Assembly: GCA_964036195.1 (NCBI GenBank)
Contig: OZ038453.1
Coordinates: 23,708,352 to 23,772,351, forward strand
Reading direction: 5' to 3'
DNA: 64,000 nucleotides
Source: Sphaerolaimus hirsutus
Lineage: Eukaryota; Nematoda; Chromadorea; Monhysterida; Sphaerolaimidae
Positions 11,546-44,400 of this stretch are shown here, piece after piece. The notes below the pieces were generated by a model. That model did no database searches. It was given only the letters and a program-made list of their open reading frames with translations, and was not told where the DNA came from. Made by a program: the position numbers and the translations under genes. The stretch's first letter is position 1; every line of letters begins with the position of its first letter.

Positions 11546-12599
11546 TCTCGGTATTTTGGTGTGTTTTTGAGAATATCAAACCTAAAAATGATGTCAAGTT
11601 TGAATACACATGAGGGCTAAAGGGCTGGTTTAAAAATTGGGTACCGTATTTCTTCTAATAGAAGAGCGCCATTGTATTTTTCACCACATCTTTCCCATTT
11701 CAACATAAATTTTAAATGAAATCTGAGTAAAAATTTAATATCAGAGAATCAGTTGAAATTGCGTATCAGTGTTCGAATGCTTTGAACGTTCTCGCTACTT
11801 GGCACTTTTCCAACATAATTTCTACCTGCCGTTCTATTGATATTTGTCCTTCTATTACAAGAAATACGACATATGAGCATAACATTTAAATATTTCTGTG
11901 GTGTTTTGTCTTATGGGTGCCCCTTTATTGCTAAATAATCATTGCTGCATCTATTTCCATGAAAACTTGGCATAATGTAAAAAGCATGCTGTGTGGCCCA
12001 TTTTAGAATGCGATTTTCTATTTTACCACGTCAACTGACACAAATACCTATATGAACATTTTTTATCTTGTTTAATCGAATAATCTGAATACTTTGAATA
12101 ATTTGAACAATCTTTGAATACTTTCGAGTTTACCGAAAAGAGTTATTTAAAATCCACATCGGTAAACTCTAGTTGACGGCTGCATCATACTGGAAAACTG
12201 AAAGTTGATTTATGAGTTTTCAGAATTTCGATTTAAAAGTGATGTGTGTAGAGCCAATAAAACAAAAAAGTATTATACGGAAAATTTGAACCACCTGATA
12301 ATACAAACACGTGTAAAATATTTAATACCTGCTTTCAAAACAAATACCTTTCTAAATATATGCGCGAAACTAAATATGAATCACATATAATGATAAGAGC
12401 CGAAAAGCTGTTTAAACACTAGTGATTATTTTTTTCGAATCATACATTCGCTTATTATTGCTATAGTAAAAAACGCAAACTATTTTGTCAGAATTTTTGG
12501 CGAATGGCCAAATTTACAACAAAAAAAAAAGTTAAAAGAGCAATGTAGGTCGGTGCAGGGTGGTTTTGGCATATTCACGCTTGAAAATTGGACGGAATT
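11546..12599. promoter_or_regulatory. Head-to-head spacer between LPP-B and WDR48
   Basis: The start codons of LPP-B (minus, 11545) and WDR48 (plus, 12600) point away from each other across 1,054 bp, so promoters of both genes should lie here. That is an inference from geometry. It includes a CCGTATTTCTTCTAATAG repeat start at about 11645 and TTCGAGTTTACCG / GGTAAACTCTAGTTGACGG pieces of the CACACTAGT family (12120-12180). No TATA box or other core element is clear. Confidence 0.4.
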
Positions 12600-31562
<18,963 letters not shown>

Positions 31563-32616
31563 ATGTGTTGTTTTGATTGGGCCCCCACACACTGGATGTC
31601 AACTGAATTCGTGTCAACTAAATGTCAACTGAATTTAAGTGATACTGTGATTTCAACTTATCTATCTGATAGAGCATACTTAATTTTACATCATGACACT
31701 TCATTTTCATTGTTCCTGTTAAGTGTGATGCTTTTTACAAACTTCGTGTTTTATTCAATTGACACTGAGTTGACGCGAATTTGTGATGTCAACTAGTGTG
31801 TGTGGGCCCATTGGTTTGCGCGCGGGTATATTGTTCCTATGCACACTAGTTGACAAGCGAAATTGAAAAAAGTGATAGATTTATTTCTAACACATTTTTA
31901 GTTTGCCGGAATGACGGGTTCGTCAACTGATGTTGACGCATATAAAAATGATACGTTATGCTGAACTACTATTTGTTCAAAGCCTATTTATAAGTTACGA
32001 GAATTTCGGTCGTCAAATATGCAGTGTGTGCAGGACCAGTTTGTAAATTATTGTTGCCGTAGAATTTGTTTATCCATTTACGTTTAAGGTTGGTGATTTC
32101 TTTCAAATTAATTAGAGTGAAAATTAGATTTACTGAAAGTTAAGGAAACTATAGAATATAGTTTTACGATTATTTTCGTAAAACTGCCCAATGAGAATTT
32201 GATTGATTAGAATAAAAAATTTAAAAAGCCGAAGAAGTCGAAAAAAAAACTAAAAACTAAAAACTGAAGCCGTTCATGAGATGTGGCATCAAAAAATATA
32301 ATGAGCAAACAAAATGCAAAATTTCGAAATCAGCTTTGGTAAAATTAATTTGAAGAAACTCCGCTCTGCTATTCATTACGCGACTATCATATTCAATTAT
32401 CCTCCAATTTATATCAGCGTGCAGCTTAATTGCATTTTTTAGCTGATTTATATAGCGTTCAATCTAGTCCTGTAAAAAGTGTAATTTATGTAAATATTTT
32501 GACGTTTAAATTCCTAAATTCACTATTTTTATCATTTTCTGACAAGTTTCTTTGTGGTTGGGCAGGTATACATAAACACGTTTGTGATAAAAAGACGTTG
32601 ATTTTTAATTTCCGTA

Positions 32617-32872
32617 TAGTGATGTAAAAACGCCATGGCGATAGCGCCAAAGAAAAAAGTGTCATGGCGCTTTTTACGTTTGGCGCCGGTTTGGTGTGGC
32701 GCCTTTTTCGTTTGGCGCCGTGCCCATGAAAAGTTATAAGAAAGATAAAGTGCCATGCCTCTTTTGGCGTTTTGCACCATTTTGCCCTGGCGCCATGAGC
32801 TAGGTTAGGGTTAGGAAAGCGCCATGGTGTTTTGGCGCCAAAGTCTGCGCTTTTTACATCACTACGTTCATA
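32617..32872. repeat. GGCGCC-word element with both termini
   Basis: Left TAGTGATGTAAAAACGCC, right GCGCTTTTTACATCACTA. The inverted termini define the element at about 256 bp. The interior is degraded GGCGCC, TGGCGCTTTTT and GTTTGGCGCC words. Confidence 0.7.
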
Positions 32873-33190
32873 ATTTTTGGTAATTTTTCAATTCGCAAGT
32901 GAATGTGCTAGTTGATTCGATTAGCCACCGATTTTTAAAGCGATTCCTGAACAAAATTGACGAATAATTGTGTAAAATATTAAACATTTTATTAAAAATG
33001 ATTTTTAGTGAGATTTAACGGCTGAAAAAATCGGAGTTCTCTGTTTTTTATAATCATTTCATTTATTTCAATTTCATTCTCTATTTCAAAATATTTCACT
33101 CATATCAACCAACCGTGCTTGCGCAACTCAGAATCACTAAACAAAATGCGTTTGTATCCTCGAATACTTTTTAAGGATGCCTAATGAATA

Positions 33191-33364
33191 CCGTATTTCT
33201 TCTAATAGAACGACACCTCCAATAGAACGGCAGGTTTTGGCACTTTTTTGCACTCACGAAAACAATAGAACGGCAGCCTCTACTTGAACGGCACCTCTAA
33301 TAGTACGGCAGGTAAAAAGTCGAAGAAAAAATGGAACGGTGCTCTTCTATTAGAAGAAATATGG
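33191..33364. mobile_element. CCGTATTTCTTCTAATAG-type MITE
   Basis: Left ACCGTATTTCTTCTAATAG, right CTATTAGAAGAAATATGGT. The interior repeats AATAGAACGGCA phrases. Subfamily of the CCGTATTTCC group; a lone left end is at 11.645 kb. Confidence 0.65.
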
Positions 33365-34394
33365 TACTCATGATATGTTTGGTGGGCATGACAATTTTAA
33401 TCGGGCACCTCGAAAAACTGGGATCATGTACCTGGGTTCAACGTCGTTGCACACGCGAGTTTACAAATGGAATTTTAAGAATTTAGTGAACTGATAAATC
33501 AGCCTTGAACGCATTTGAGTTTACCGGAATGCGTTATTTCTACTCTCCGTCAACTGTAGTTGACGAACACCTAACTCCAGTGAACTCAATTGCCATTCAA
33601 ATTTGATTTATCAGTACAGCAAAAAAATTTTTTACTGGCAATTACTTAGTGTGTGCAACTCCATTATGATTTTTATTGTCGGCTTAGCTTAAATGCTGCA
33701 GCTAAATTTTTGATGACAAATAAAAGTCGGTGCCCGATAAAATTATCGGGTCAATTGCAATACCTAGTTTTTTCTATGTCTATTTTTCTCATGATTCAGA
33801 AAGAAAAAAAAACGTGTCCATTGTTGCATATCCATTCGAATAAACAAAAATACCGGTCCCGTTAATTACCGAGCCCCACTCATGCCGTTCGCACTGCACA
33901 CACTAGTATACTGTCTGTAAACTAAAAATTTAGTGAACTCATAAATCAACTTTGAATGGCATTTGAGTTTACTGGAGTTAGGTGTTCGTCAACTACAGTT
34001 GACGGAGAGTAGAAATAACGCATTCCGGTAAACATGAATGTGTTTGAGGTTGATTTATGAGTTTACGAAATTTTTCAGATTTCATTTGTAAACTAATTGG
34101 TTTGTGCAGCGACATTTTCAGCATTTCAGCTGGGCTTTATAACTTAATGAAAGTGACGTTCACACATTTTTGTTATTATACAATGATCATGTTGTGTTGG
34201 GAAAATCAATTCTAATTATGATAAATATATGTTATTATATTTGGGAGTAAGAGTTTTTGTTACACCACTTGCAAAAATTGTCTTTGGTAATGTTTAATAT
34301 TGACATCTGTAATTTTGTCATCCCCAACACAAAATTTGTCATCAACCCATTAATGTGGCATGGTCACTGACCGTCATTTTATTCATTTTACCAT

Positions 34395-34877
34395 AGTTGT
34401 TAAAAGCACCGACTTTTTTCAAAAGTAAATGTAAATTATTTATTTTTTACTCATGGTGAGTGCAGAAAATGTAAAGTATTTATTTTTTACTTTAACTCAT
34501 AAGTAAACGTGAGTGAATTGCTTTTGTCCCTGGAAAACATAAAGTGGGTATTTTTAAGAAATTTTGCCACAATTTTCGCTCAAAATCACTAATTTTTGAA
34601 CTTCCACCATCAAATTCACAAGTTACTGATTTTTGCCTTTTTATGCTATTTTGGATATTTTGTCACTATTTTCAGCAATTCTCTCCTTTTTTATGCCTTG
34701 AAAAGGATCGAATTGCTGAAAAAAGCCGGTTTGAAATATGTTTTCTGTACTCGCATACTTTCAAAATGTATGCGAGTAAGTGGGTACCAGTATTTTTTGG
34801 GAGGGAATGTAAATGTATTTACACAGTACTCGAGTATCCATATTTATTGAGTAAATGTAAATACGTTTTAACAACTG
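34395..34877. repeat. TTTACG-word element with shared core, copy 3
   Basis: Left AGTTGTTAAAAGCACCG, right TACGTTTTAACAACT. Outer zones carry the TTTAC/ACTC words. The central 34560-34710 block matches the core of the CTATCTATC-box elements (TTTTCGCTCAAAATCAC, TTTTTATGCCTTGAAAA). Confidence 0.65.
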
Positions 34878-35249
34878 AGGAGTTTGATTCCGAAACCCGT
34901 TGTCTGCAGGTTTTTGGGTTTTTTTGAAAAGCGCATTTGAAACTTTGACATTGGCCCACGCGGGCATGCTTCAAGTGACAACGCTTGCCCAAAACTTTTT
35001 GAAAAGTTCATGAATTTCTCTACATTTTCCATAATTACAACCCTCTGGCCGGCATATATACCTAGAGTTATGGTGATTTGTTTGACGTCACATCAGAATA
35101 AATGCATGCAGATAATGAGTTTCGGGTGCAAAGCACCTGCAGATAACGAGTTTCGGGTGAAAATTCATAAAAACCAGTACAGATTTCCTTAATGAGTTTC
35201 GGATGCAAACTCCATTTTTGTATGGTGATTTTGACACCTCCATACTAAC

Positions 35250-36432
35250 GATGGCAAAAAAAAATTCGAAAATTCGAAAACATTTTCGAATTTTCGAATT
35301 TTTTTGGAATTTTCGAATTTTTATTTCGCCCCTAGAAAAAACACTTAAAAATCGATTTATTTTTCAAAAAATTCGAAAATTCAAAAATTCAAAAATAGTT
35401 TTCGAATGTTTTAGGGAATTCAAGGCAACAAAACTGCATATTAAGTTCAACGTGCTAAATAAATCAACAATTGATACACGGCGCGTATGGAAAAGCGAAA
35501 CGTAACAAAAAAAACGTTGAAATGTCATCCACGGCGGAAGGGACGGACTTCGAAGTTCGACACATCTGTTTTGTATACTGTATTTTCTCGAAATATCCCC
35601 CCCCCCCTCGAAATAGCCACCTCAAAATTTACACTATCAATTTATAAGCCCCCCTCGAAATACCACCCCCCCCCCCAATTTGGTGTATCGTGAACGTAAT
35701 GCAGTTTGTGATCTGGTAAACACAGAACACACGTTAAACACAATGACGATGTTGTGTAGAACAGGGTTTGTACCATCTACGTACTTATATAAGTATATAG
35801 AGTCTTATAAAAGGCAGTTTTGTTGTGACATCTGTGTTACCTACAAACAACAATTTAGTACTGGGATATTGAAAAAATTTTGGCAAAATAATACACCCCC
35901 CTCGAAATACCCACCCTCGTTTAATCCCCCCCCCCAAGTTTCCACTCTGAAAAAATAATATGGTATTTAAAGCCAATTTTGTATTTTATGCTGATATTTT
36001 GTTTGACACCAATTTTTAAATTGTTGTTTTTATTGCATTTGCTCGGTTGGTGAATTAAATGTATCAATGAGTGAATTAAATGAAGAAGCAGCACACTGGT
36101 TTGCATAACTCATTCCACCATTTTTAATGCTAATTTATGGTTAAAATAAGGTCATAACAACTGAGCAGAACATGAAGACAGTCCAAATTCTGTGTTTAAA
36201 GTTTAAGATTCAATATTTTTCCAAAAAGATTTGAAAATTATTTGAAAAAATTCGAAAACTAGCCAAAAAAATTCGAAAATTACCAAAAAAGATTCGAAAA
36301 TTCGAAATTCGAAAATTAAATTCGAAATTCGAAAATTATTTTGAAGAAAAATTCGAAAATTCGAAAATTCATTTCAGAAAAAACACTTAAAAATTTAAAT
36401 ACTTTTTTATCAACTGTTTGCCATCGTTACTC
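35250..36432. repeat. TTCGAAAA-word element enclosing a MITE
   Basis: Starts ACGATGGCAAAAAAAAATTCG and ends CAACTGTTTGCCATCGT, inverted. Arrays of AAATTCGAAAATTCG (35260-35410 and 36230-36375) flank a core. A CCGTATTTCC MITE (about 35575-35960) and an ACACGGCGCGTATGG stretch sit inside. Confidence 0.65.
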
Positions 36433-36666
36433 CATACTAAATCCTTAACAAGTTTTGGATGCAAACTTTTTTCTCTGCAGATAACGAGTCTCGGGTGCAA
36501 AAAATAATAGTTTTTTTTGTAGACAACGGGTTTCGAGTGCAAACTCACCTATTTTGGGCTGCAGATAACGGGTTTCGGATGCAAAATTGCATTTTTTTCA
36601 AAAACGCTATCTCTGTATCTTGGGAACGGTATGAGATATCGAGAAAAAAATTTTTCTATCACGAAC

Positions 36667-36992
36667 AGGGTTGGCAGAATCTCAGAAAAAAAAAAAATTG
36701 AAAATTGAAGAATAAAATAAAAATAAAATGGAAAATTGAAGAATAAAATAAAAATAAAATACAATTTTTATACAATTTTACTACAATTTTAGTAAAAATA
36801 ATTTTACAAAAATCAATTCTGGTCACGATCTGACATAAAAAAATAAAAATAAAATAAAAATAAAATGGAAAATAAAAGAATAAAATAAAAATAAAATGAA
36901 AAATGTAAGAATAAAATAAAAATAAAATACAATTTTTATACAATTTTACTACAATTTTAGTAAAAAGAATTTTACTAAAACCAACCCTGATC
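36667..36992. repeat. AATAAAAT-word element, copy 2
   Basis: Left CAGGGTTGGCAGAATCTCAG, right TAAAACCAACCCTG, with AAAATAAAAATAAAATGG words throughout. The termini match those of the 6.5-7.4 kb copy. Confidence 0.65.
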
Positions 36993-38447
36993 ATGAAGAA
37001 ATATATATATATATATATATATATATACGTCAGATCCGCACTTAACTCAATTTTTTTCCACTTTTGCACTTAACGGGTTATGGAACCAAACTCCTCAACT
37101 ATGCATTTTACAGTACCAAAGTCAAATTTCTGAAGACTCATTTCCCATAAAAAAATATCAAAATTGAAGCCTAATCACAAAAATCACTTGGCTGATACAC
37201 TATGCAGAATAGTGAGACTGAACATGCTACATTAATACATAACCTTGTAAAAATTGTGAAAACTTGTAAAAATTGTGCAATTTTGGATGTGCATATTTCT
37301 ATTCACTCTATTGGCAGGTACACTGGGTGGTTGACCACATGTGCCCAGAATGACTGCCCTTGTTAATTCTATGCAAATGTAGTGTGAGTAATAACGTCTC
37401 TGTTTTTCTGTGTTTTGGAAAAGTTTAGACTTGGCTTATTTTGCTCGAAATCCACATGTTGTTCTACACTACATATCTAATCCTAACATTTTTATCCTCC
37501 AATCACTCCAATCATTTTTACCCTCAGAAATGAAATATGGATTTCTCCAATCATTTTAAGTGTTGAATTGATGAAATTGACCAACAAATGCTTGAGTTTC
37601 TGGGCTTCAGACCTTGGATCACTGAGATGGTGATGACTATTTATAGTTTTTGTAGACCCCCAATTTTTCAGGATTATTCAATGAGATAATTTCTAATGAG
37701 AATCTTTTTCAAACCTCAACATAAAAGCATCAAAATTGGGCAAATTACAACAAGATGGGAAGAAAAAGAAGTGTAGTAGACACCAAGCTGTCACTTTCTA
37801 TGCCTGAACAGTCAACTTTTCTGCACTGTAATGTAGGCTTCAAATGAGATCCTGATCCTGTATCCCAGAAAGTTTCTGTATTTGGCAGTCCCAACCCTGA
37901 AACTCCAATCACAATCCCAAATCTCAAAAAATGAATACTGATCTAGTCCCAAAAACTTTAAAATCCCATGACCCTGACCCTGATCATGACCCTGAAAAGT
38001 TAGTGAAAATCATAAAAAAGTTGAAAAAAAAACTTTTTGCAATAAGAAATGTGAATGGAAACCTCCAATGTCCAAAATATGCCACATTGATGGCATCCAT
38101 GTGTGATTCAAGACCACTTTTGTGGCAAATCAAAGAAAACACTTATATCAGAACAAAATCCTGATCCTGAAACCCTAATCCCCAGTCAATTGTGTTTGAA
38201 CCCTACTCTAGTGTAGTACAAACCTGTCTAACCCAAAGTTTCTGCACACAATAGTTTGCAGATGAAATTTTAAAATAGTTAACTTGATAAATCAGTATGG
38301 AACAGATTTTAGTATGCTGGAATGAGTTACTGGATATACTGGAACACCTGTTTCCAGTAATCTAACATGCCATTCAAAGTTGACCTATGAGGTTAAGTTT
38401 TAGTTTGCTGGCAGTGAACCAGTGTACAGCACAAACTTCACAAACAT

Positions 38448-41400
38448 TCACAAACTGGTATCATGAGTATTTTCATAATTTTGAATATGCTTTTTGCTGT
38501 CCAGCTCATTATTGTTTCCATTATCAAACTGCAGCTCCTTTTGACCACTCTTTGCTGTCAAATTTAGGTTATTTCCACCAGCGCTTGTGAAGTGTTCATT
38601 TTCTCGATTTTCAAAGTGAGCTTTGCCAGCTTCCTCATTTTGCAAGCCACATAAACGGAGGCAAAATTCAATTATTTGGAAAATTGCCATGAAAGACAAG
38701 CCTACATACAGGCCCAGTGTGCCACCAAGGCTGGACAAAAGTTTCTGAAATGTCTGTGCTTTGTTTTCTACTGTCAGCATATAATCTGTATTCTGAATTG
38801 TGAAATGAGTTGTCCACAGTGTTATTTTTTTACAATTTAACTCAACTTACTGCCATATAAATGACCACTTTTGCCAGTGACAATTTCACATTTTCCATGT
38901 ATGTAACATTGGCCAATTCTGGAATTTTCTGCCTCCATGGGTCCTGCAAAACTATTTTCAATTGATAAAATTATGTGTAAAGATAACAAATATAATATCT
39001 CGATGGTGATCAAGCATCCAGTTTTGTGAAAAAAACTAGCTTGATTCTCTCTAGAGCTTCAGTCCAGTTTTGTGCTATTTACATCATTGCAGATAGACAC
39101 CTTTCAAGACAGGTTTGGCACCATTTTTTCTTTGATGCAAGTTTTTTCATCAGCTATGGAAGCTATGGAGCTGTTTTAACCTATTTTGGCTATTAAATTA
39201 TTTTTCTGATTTTTCTCCTTCCTGCCTTGTATATCTTGAAAAAGCACATTGGACCCACAAAATAACACCTCAAACCACCCCCCCCCCAAAACATCATCTA
39301 CCTATCCCCCCAGAAGAGTGATTTTCTATCTGTCCAACCCCTTCGATGGTCAAAATCTTGCTTTCCAAGCCATGTCTGGCACCTACAAACCTTGGGACAC
39401 TCCCAGACCCTGTGAAAGACCCTGTAAAGGGCACAAGACTCTGTAAAGTGTAAAAGACCCTGTAAAGTGTAAAAGACCCTGTAAAGTGTAAAAGATCCTG
39501 TCAAATGACATGTGTCATGTACAAGACCTTGTAAAATGTCAGGTGAAAGACCCTGTAACGTTTCATGTGTATCCTTATCTTATTTTATCATTTCCAAATT
39601 TTAGTCTGTGTCCAAATCTTACTTTTTGACATAACATTTGGATAGAAAAACCTATGATTTGGATACAATAAAATAAGATTTGAATACACATGACACTTTC
39701 CAGTGTCTGTAGCATGACATTTGATACTTAAAAGGGTCTTTTATATGATGTGACATTTTGCAGGGTCTTTTACATGACATTTTACTGGGTCTTTTACACT
39801 TTACAGGGTCTTTTACAATGTCTGGTAGTGGCACCTGGTCTGGTACCTCAAGTTGTTTACTAATGGACATTTTTCTTGTACAACAATTATGAATTCCCTC
39901 AAGATGCATTCCACTGCATACTGCATATTTTTTACACTTCATTTGGATACACCTGTGATCAGCATTACCATTTACACAAAGTGACTCTTTACACAAACCA
40001 AATAAGTTCTCATGTGCGGCACAAGGCCATGCATCACTGCATTATCTCAGATGTCTGAATTGTCAAAAATCAATATAAACACCTTCCCAGGACAAGTTCA
40101 CCACCCAATTTTTTATTTCACTTCGGATGTAATATCTCCGCCTATGGGGGTGCTATAAAGCTGAAACTTTGAGTATACAAAGTTGTAACACCCCCCTACT
40201 CTGCTTCAATGGGTGGGGGTGGGGCGACTCACTGTAGGGTGGGTTGCCCTATACAACAACTTTTTTCAGCTTTTTTGGTGTCCCAAACAAGTTCACCCAC
40301 TTGATTAGCTACACTTTGAGATTCGTATCTCCAGCTGTGAGCCTGGTATAAAGCTGAAATTTGGGGGATGTTTTGCTAATGAACCCCCTTACAATACACC
40401 AGTGGGGGGCTGCCTGCCAGCGACCCACTACAGTATGCGTTGCTACATGTACAGTTGTTCATTTTTTAAAAATGACCCAAGTGTCCCAAACAGGTTTGCC
40501 ACCCAACTGCATAATAAAAAAGGTTGTGGGAACATACCTGATAAAAAATTGAGTCAAATTTGAACCTTAGTTCTGCTCATAAAAATTTTTCAGTAGGGCA
40601 CCCACCCAGTCCCATAAATGTCAGACCGAAAATTTCACTTAAAACCAATTTTTTGTTTCACACTTGAAAAGTTGGTTTACAAAGTTCACTAGGGAAGGGT
40701 CCAAGGTTCAAAGTTACGTAAACAACATGACCTCTAAAATGCCTCCATAAGGAAATTTATTTGGGGTGAATATTATGATGTCATAATCACATGATCACAG
40801 GAACAAAATTTGACAAAATTCCCACTTTTTCATTCACCCCAAATAAATTTCCTTATGCAGGCATTTTAGAGGTTATGTTGTTTACATAACTTTGAAGCTT
40901 AGACCCTTCCCTGATGAACTATGTAAACCAACTTTTTAAGTGTAAAACAAAAATTGGTTTAAAGTGAAATTTTCAGTCTGCTGTTTATGGGACAGGGTGG
41001 GTGCACTACTGAAAAATTTATAATGAGCAGAACTAGGGTTCAAATTTTATTCAATTTTATATCAGGTATGTTCTCACAACATTTTTCTATAATCCAGTTG
41101 GGTGGCAAACTTGTTTGGGAGACTTTTGTTTTCTTAAAAAATGAACAAATTTATGTGCGGCTACCCTTGCTGTAGTGGGTCGTTGGCGGCCACCCACTTG
41201 TGTATTGTGAGAGGGGGTTGTTTGAAAGACATCCCCCAAATTTCAGCTTTCTATCACCTTCACAGCTGGAGATATGGCCCTCGTAGTGTAGCTGATCAAG
41301 TGGGTGGTGAACTTGTTTGGGACACGGCAAAAAGCCACAAAAAATGTTTGCATATAGGGCGACCCACCCTGTAGTGAGTCGCCGCACCTTCCCCCATTGA

Positions 41401-44400
41401 TACGGAGTAGTGGGGTGTTAGGACTATATACCCACCAAATATTAGCTTTGTACCGCTCCTGTAGCCAGAGATATTGCATCTGAAGTGAAATAAAAAATGG
41501 GTGGTGAACTTGTCCGGGAAGGTGTTTATTGAGATTGGAAAAAACTGACTATATGTTTTTCAAAGTATTCCTTCTTAGGCCATTGGCTGCTTGAAACCTT
41601 GCTGTTAAATAGTGTCTCAAAACATGCTGGTGGGCACTGTGTAATCCGGTCACAAATTCTTCCTGCCTGAAGATCAGTTTCTATCTGCAAGCAAATTTAG
41701 CAAGATGCCAAAATTCAGCAGACTATAAAACATGTGAATGAGTGGAACATACCCCTTGAATGCAAGTGTTATCATTGATTACATCACAAGCTGCAAAGTT
41801 TGATTGGTTCTCACTAAAATGAGTGACCATATCATCATGTGTTACTGCAAGAACTGGCACACATGAGCACCTGTTAATGATCTCAATTGTATAACAACTG
41901 TATATACATGCAAGGCGTGTATAGTTTGACTGCATTTTAGATGACACTTTGCTGAAAATTGGAAATTTGGTTATTTTTTGTTATGCTAAAGATAGAACTG
42001 AAAGGGTGCTGCACCAATGTGCCATTGGCACTTGACACCCATGGGCCCTAGCCAGGGGTCTCGAATGGGGGGGGGGGTGTTGGGGGGGTGTTACCCCCCC
42101 CCAGACCACCCAGCTAGCTATCTATCCCGGAGGCAGCTTAGCTATCTATCTATCCTGGAGGCAAAATTTTGGGCTTCTACCCCCTAAACCCCCCCCCCCA
42201 AATCGCCCCCATATATATTGAACCACCACAACCCCCCAAATATCACCTCCCCACCCCCCCCAAATTCTTTCCAACAATCTATCCTGAAGGCTGCTCAGCT
42301 ATCTATCCAACCACTCAAGAGGGTCAAAATTCAAGATACCCCTGCTCCTAACTGCTATCCAAGTTGCTATTTGCATTTTATAAGGATGCGAGTGAAAGGT
42401 GCAGCATGTAATAATGTGACCACAAATGGTTACTAATGGCAGCCCACATACTAGTTGACACGTGTTGACATAATTGCATTCTGTGGCCATTATCTGTGAT
42501 GCTGATGGAAATACTGCATCTTTCAGTCTCATTTGTAAAAAGTGAAAACAATAACTTGGATATGTGCCAAGTTCACACTAAGTTGTGAATGAATTTGTTG
42601 GGGTGTGGCATTAAGATACTGTACAATCCAATTTTCTATACTGATATGTCTATCAATTGCATTTCTGACTGAAAAAATGTACCATGAACTGAATGGAATC
42701 TGTCTATTCAAATTTATACACATACATCATTCATATATCAGCACTGACTAATTTCATGGCTGCCGAGTTTAAATCACAGATTGATACACACTCTCACCTT
42801 TTGAAAATGCTTTTTTCATTAAACTCATCCATTTTATCTGCATCACCGCAGTCAGACCTGCCCCAAGGTTTTCGCAGTCTCTGTGTCACAGTTTTGGTCA
42901 CTGCAAAAACTGTCGCAAAGCCTGGACTGATTGTGATGCCATTGTCACCCATCATCACAGCATAATTTGGGTGGTGTATGGCAATCTGATTAGGGATTTC
43001 ATGAGTGTCCATGGAATATTCATAAGTATGAGGTGTGCAGTATCACTCCAGCTTCTATTCTGCTGCTTTAAAGAGCTTTTCACTTCCTTTGTATAAATCA
43101 CATTCAATTTCATGAAAGCTGAAGCAGTCTCCATAAAATCTCATTCAATTTACCTTTTTTCGAGCATTTTTATGGCTACAGGAAAGATAACAAAGTAATT
43201 CGTAGTACAGAGTCTGGCTTCATATTATGATTTAGCTGTATATACCATCCTTGTGTGGTTCGTAAAAAATTTGAAATACTTTTTTACGATAGTCATTAAA
43301 ACATTTTATTCATTACTGATTCACGCACTTTGAACCCTATTTCATCAGTCAAATCATCCATATATTCTTCATATTGTGTGAACAGAACCAACTGCAGGCC
43401 AAATTGTTTACCTGCCATAATTGTATTGTTTCTGTCCACTACAAAAGTGTAGCAATTTCCATTTGTTGCATCTATCTGTGGTTTTAGATAATGGAAAGTC
43501 ATTAAAAGTAATTTTTGTGAAAAAATGACTGGAACTAACAAAATATGTGAAATTGTGTACACCACAGTTCTGTGATCCAAATGTGCAATCAACCAACATT
43601 TTTTGAACATCATGGCCATAGTTTTTGAAATTTATCTGTAAAACATATTTACCTGTAAATAGTATAGTCACACTGAGGTCTTAACAAGATATATGGAGAA
43701 TGGAAAAATGTTTTTTTCAATGTCCCAATTTTTTCTACATAAAACAGATTTTAGAGCTCCCAAATGAGTCAACATCATATTAAAAACGTTTTATGTATGT
43801 CATCCACAGCAAAACATGGGTGTGTGGATGCGCGGTGAAGCATCGGGAAATGCTTCCTGTCGCTTCACCAAGCATGCCGGCGCTTCTATACACATCAAGA
43901 AAATCTACATGAAGGCACTTCACGCTCCCTTATATGGCGCTCCCACACACATGTATACATACGGGAAGCGTGTGGAAGCGCCAGCGCCGTGAAGTGTCTT
44001 CCACATTTTAGATGCGCGTGAAGCACATGGTGAAGCTAGGTGAAGCGTGTGGAAGACACTTCACCGAGATTTTTGTGATGTTGGTGGAAGCGTGTGGAAG
44101 CGCGCCGCTTCACGCGCATCCAGGTCTCTTCCACACGCTTCACGGATCAATTTTTTGCTGTGATCAAAAGCTGAAAAGCTTTTATCTGAAAATAAATTAC
44201 ACATGCTACATTACAAATTTTGGTATGGCAAGGCCAATTTCAAGCGGCATTTTTATGTGGTTGCACACATGGTTTATCATCTCTTTACTGAAATGTGAAT
44301 GATGCAAGTGCTTTGAAAAAGGTTTACATCAGTCAAAACTAGAAAATGGACAAAAACATGATGAATCAATCAGGCAAACAACAATTGGTAGATATTACAG

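Larger units (their letters stand above)
31563..38447. other. Gene desert between WDR48 and DEG/ENaC-1
   Basis: No gene is supported. Contents: CACACTAGT elements (31580-31806, about 31836-32035, 33446-33662, 33886-34112, 38208-38430); a GGCGCC element (32617-32872); a CCGTATTTCTTC MITE (33191-33363); a TTTACG element (34395-34877); a TTCGAAAA element (35250-36430) enclosing a MITE; an AATAAAAT element (36667-36990); an (AT)n tract (about 37000-37027); and CCTGA-word sequence (37840-38200) ending TTTGAACCCTA. Nothing is recognised at 32.1-32.6, 32.9-33.19, 34.9-35.2 or 37.05-37.8 kb. Confidence 0.6.

Noticed and set aside
37000-37027. (AT)n run as a regulatory or origin site
   Set aside because: It directly follows an AT-rich word element and has no other feature; an ordinary microsatellite explains it.
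39652-39996. Cysteine-rich minus-strand frame next to an introner-family donor
   Set aside because: The frame abuts the donor-like CAG|GTGCC, but DEG/ENaC-1 has no room for an exon here between exons 8 and 9 in the alignment, and the frame runs on into the element.
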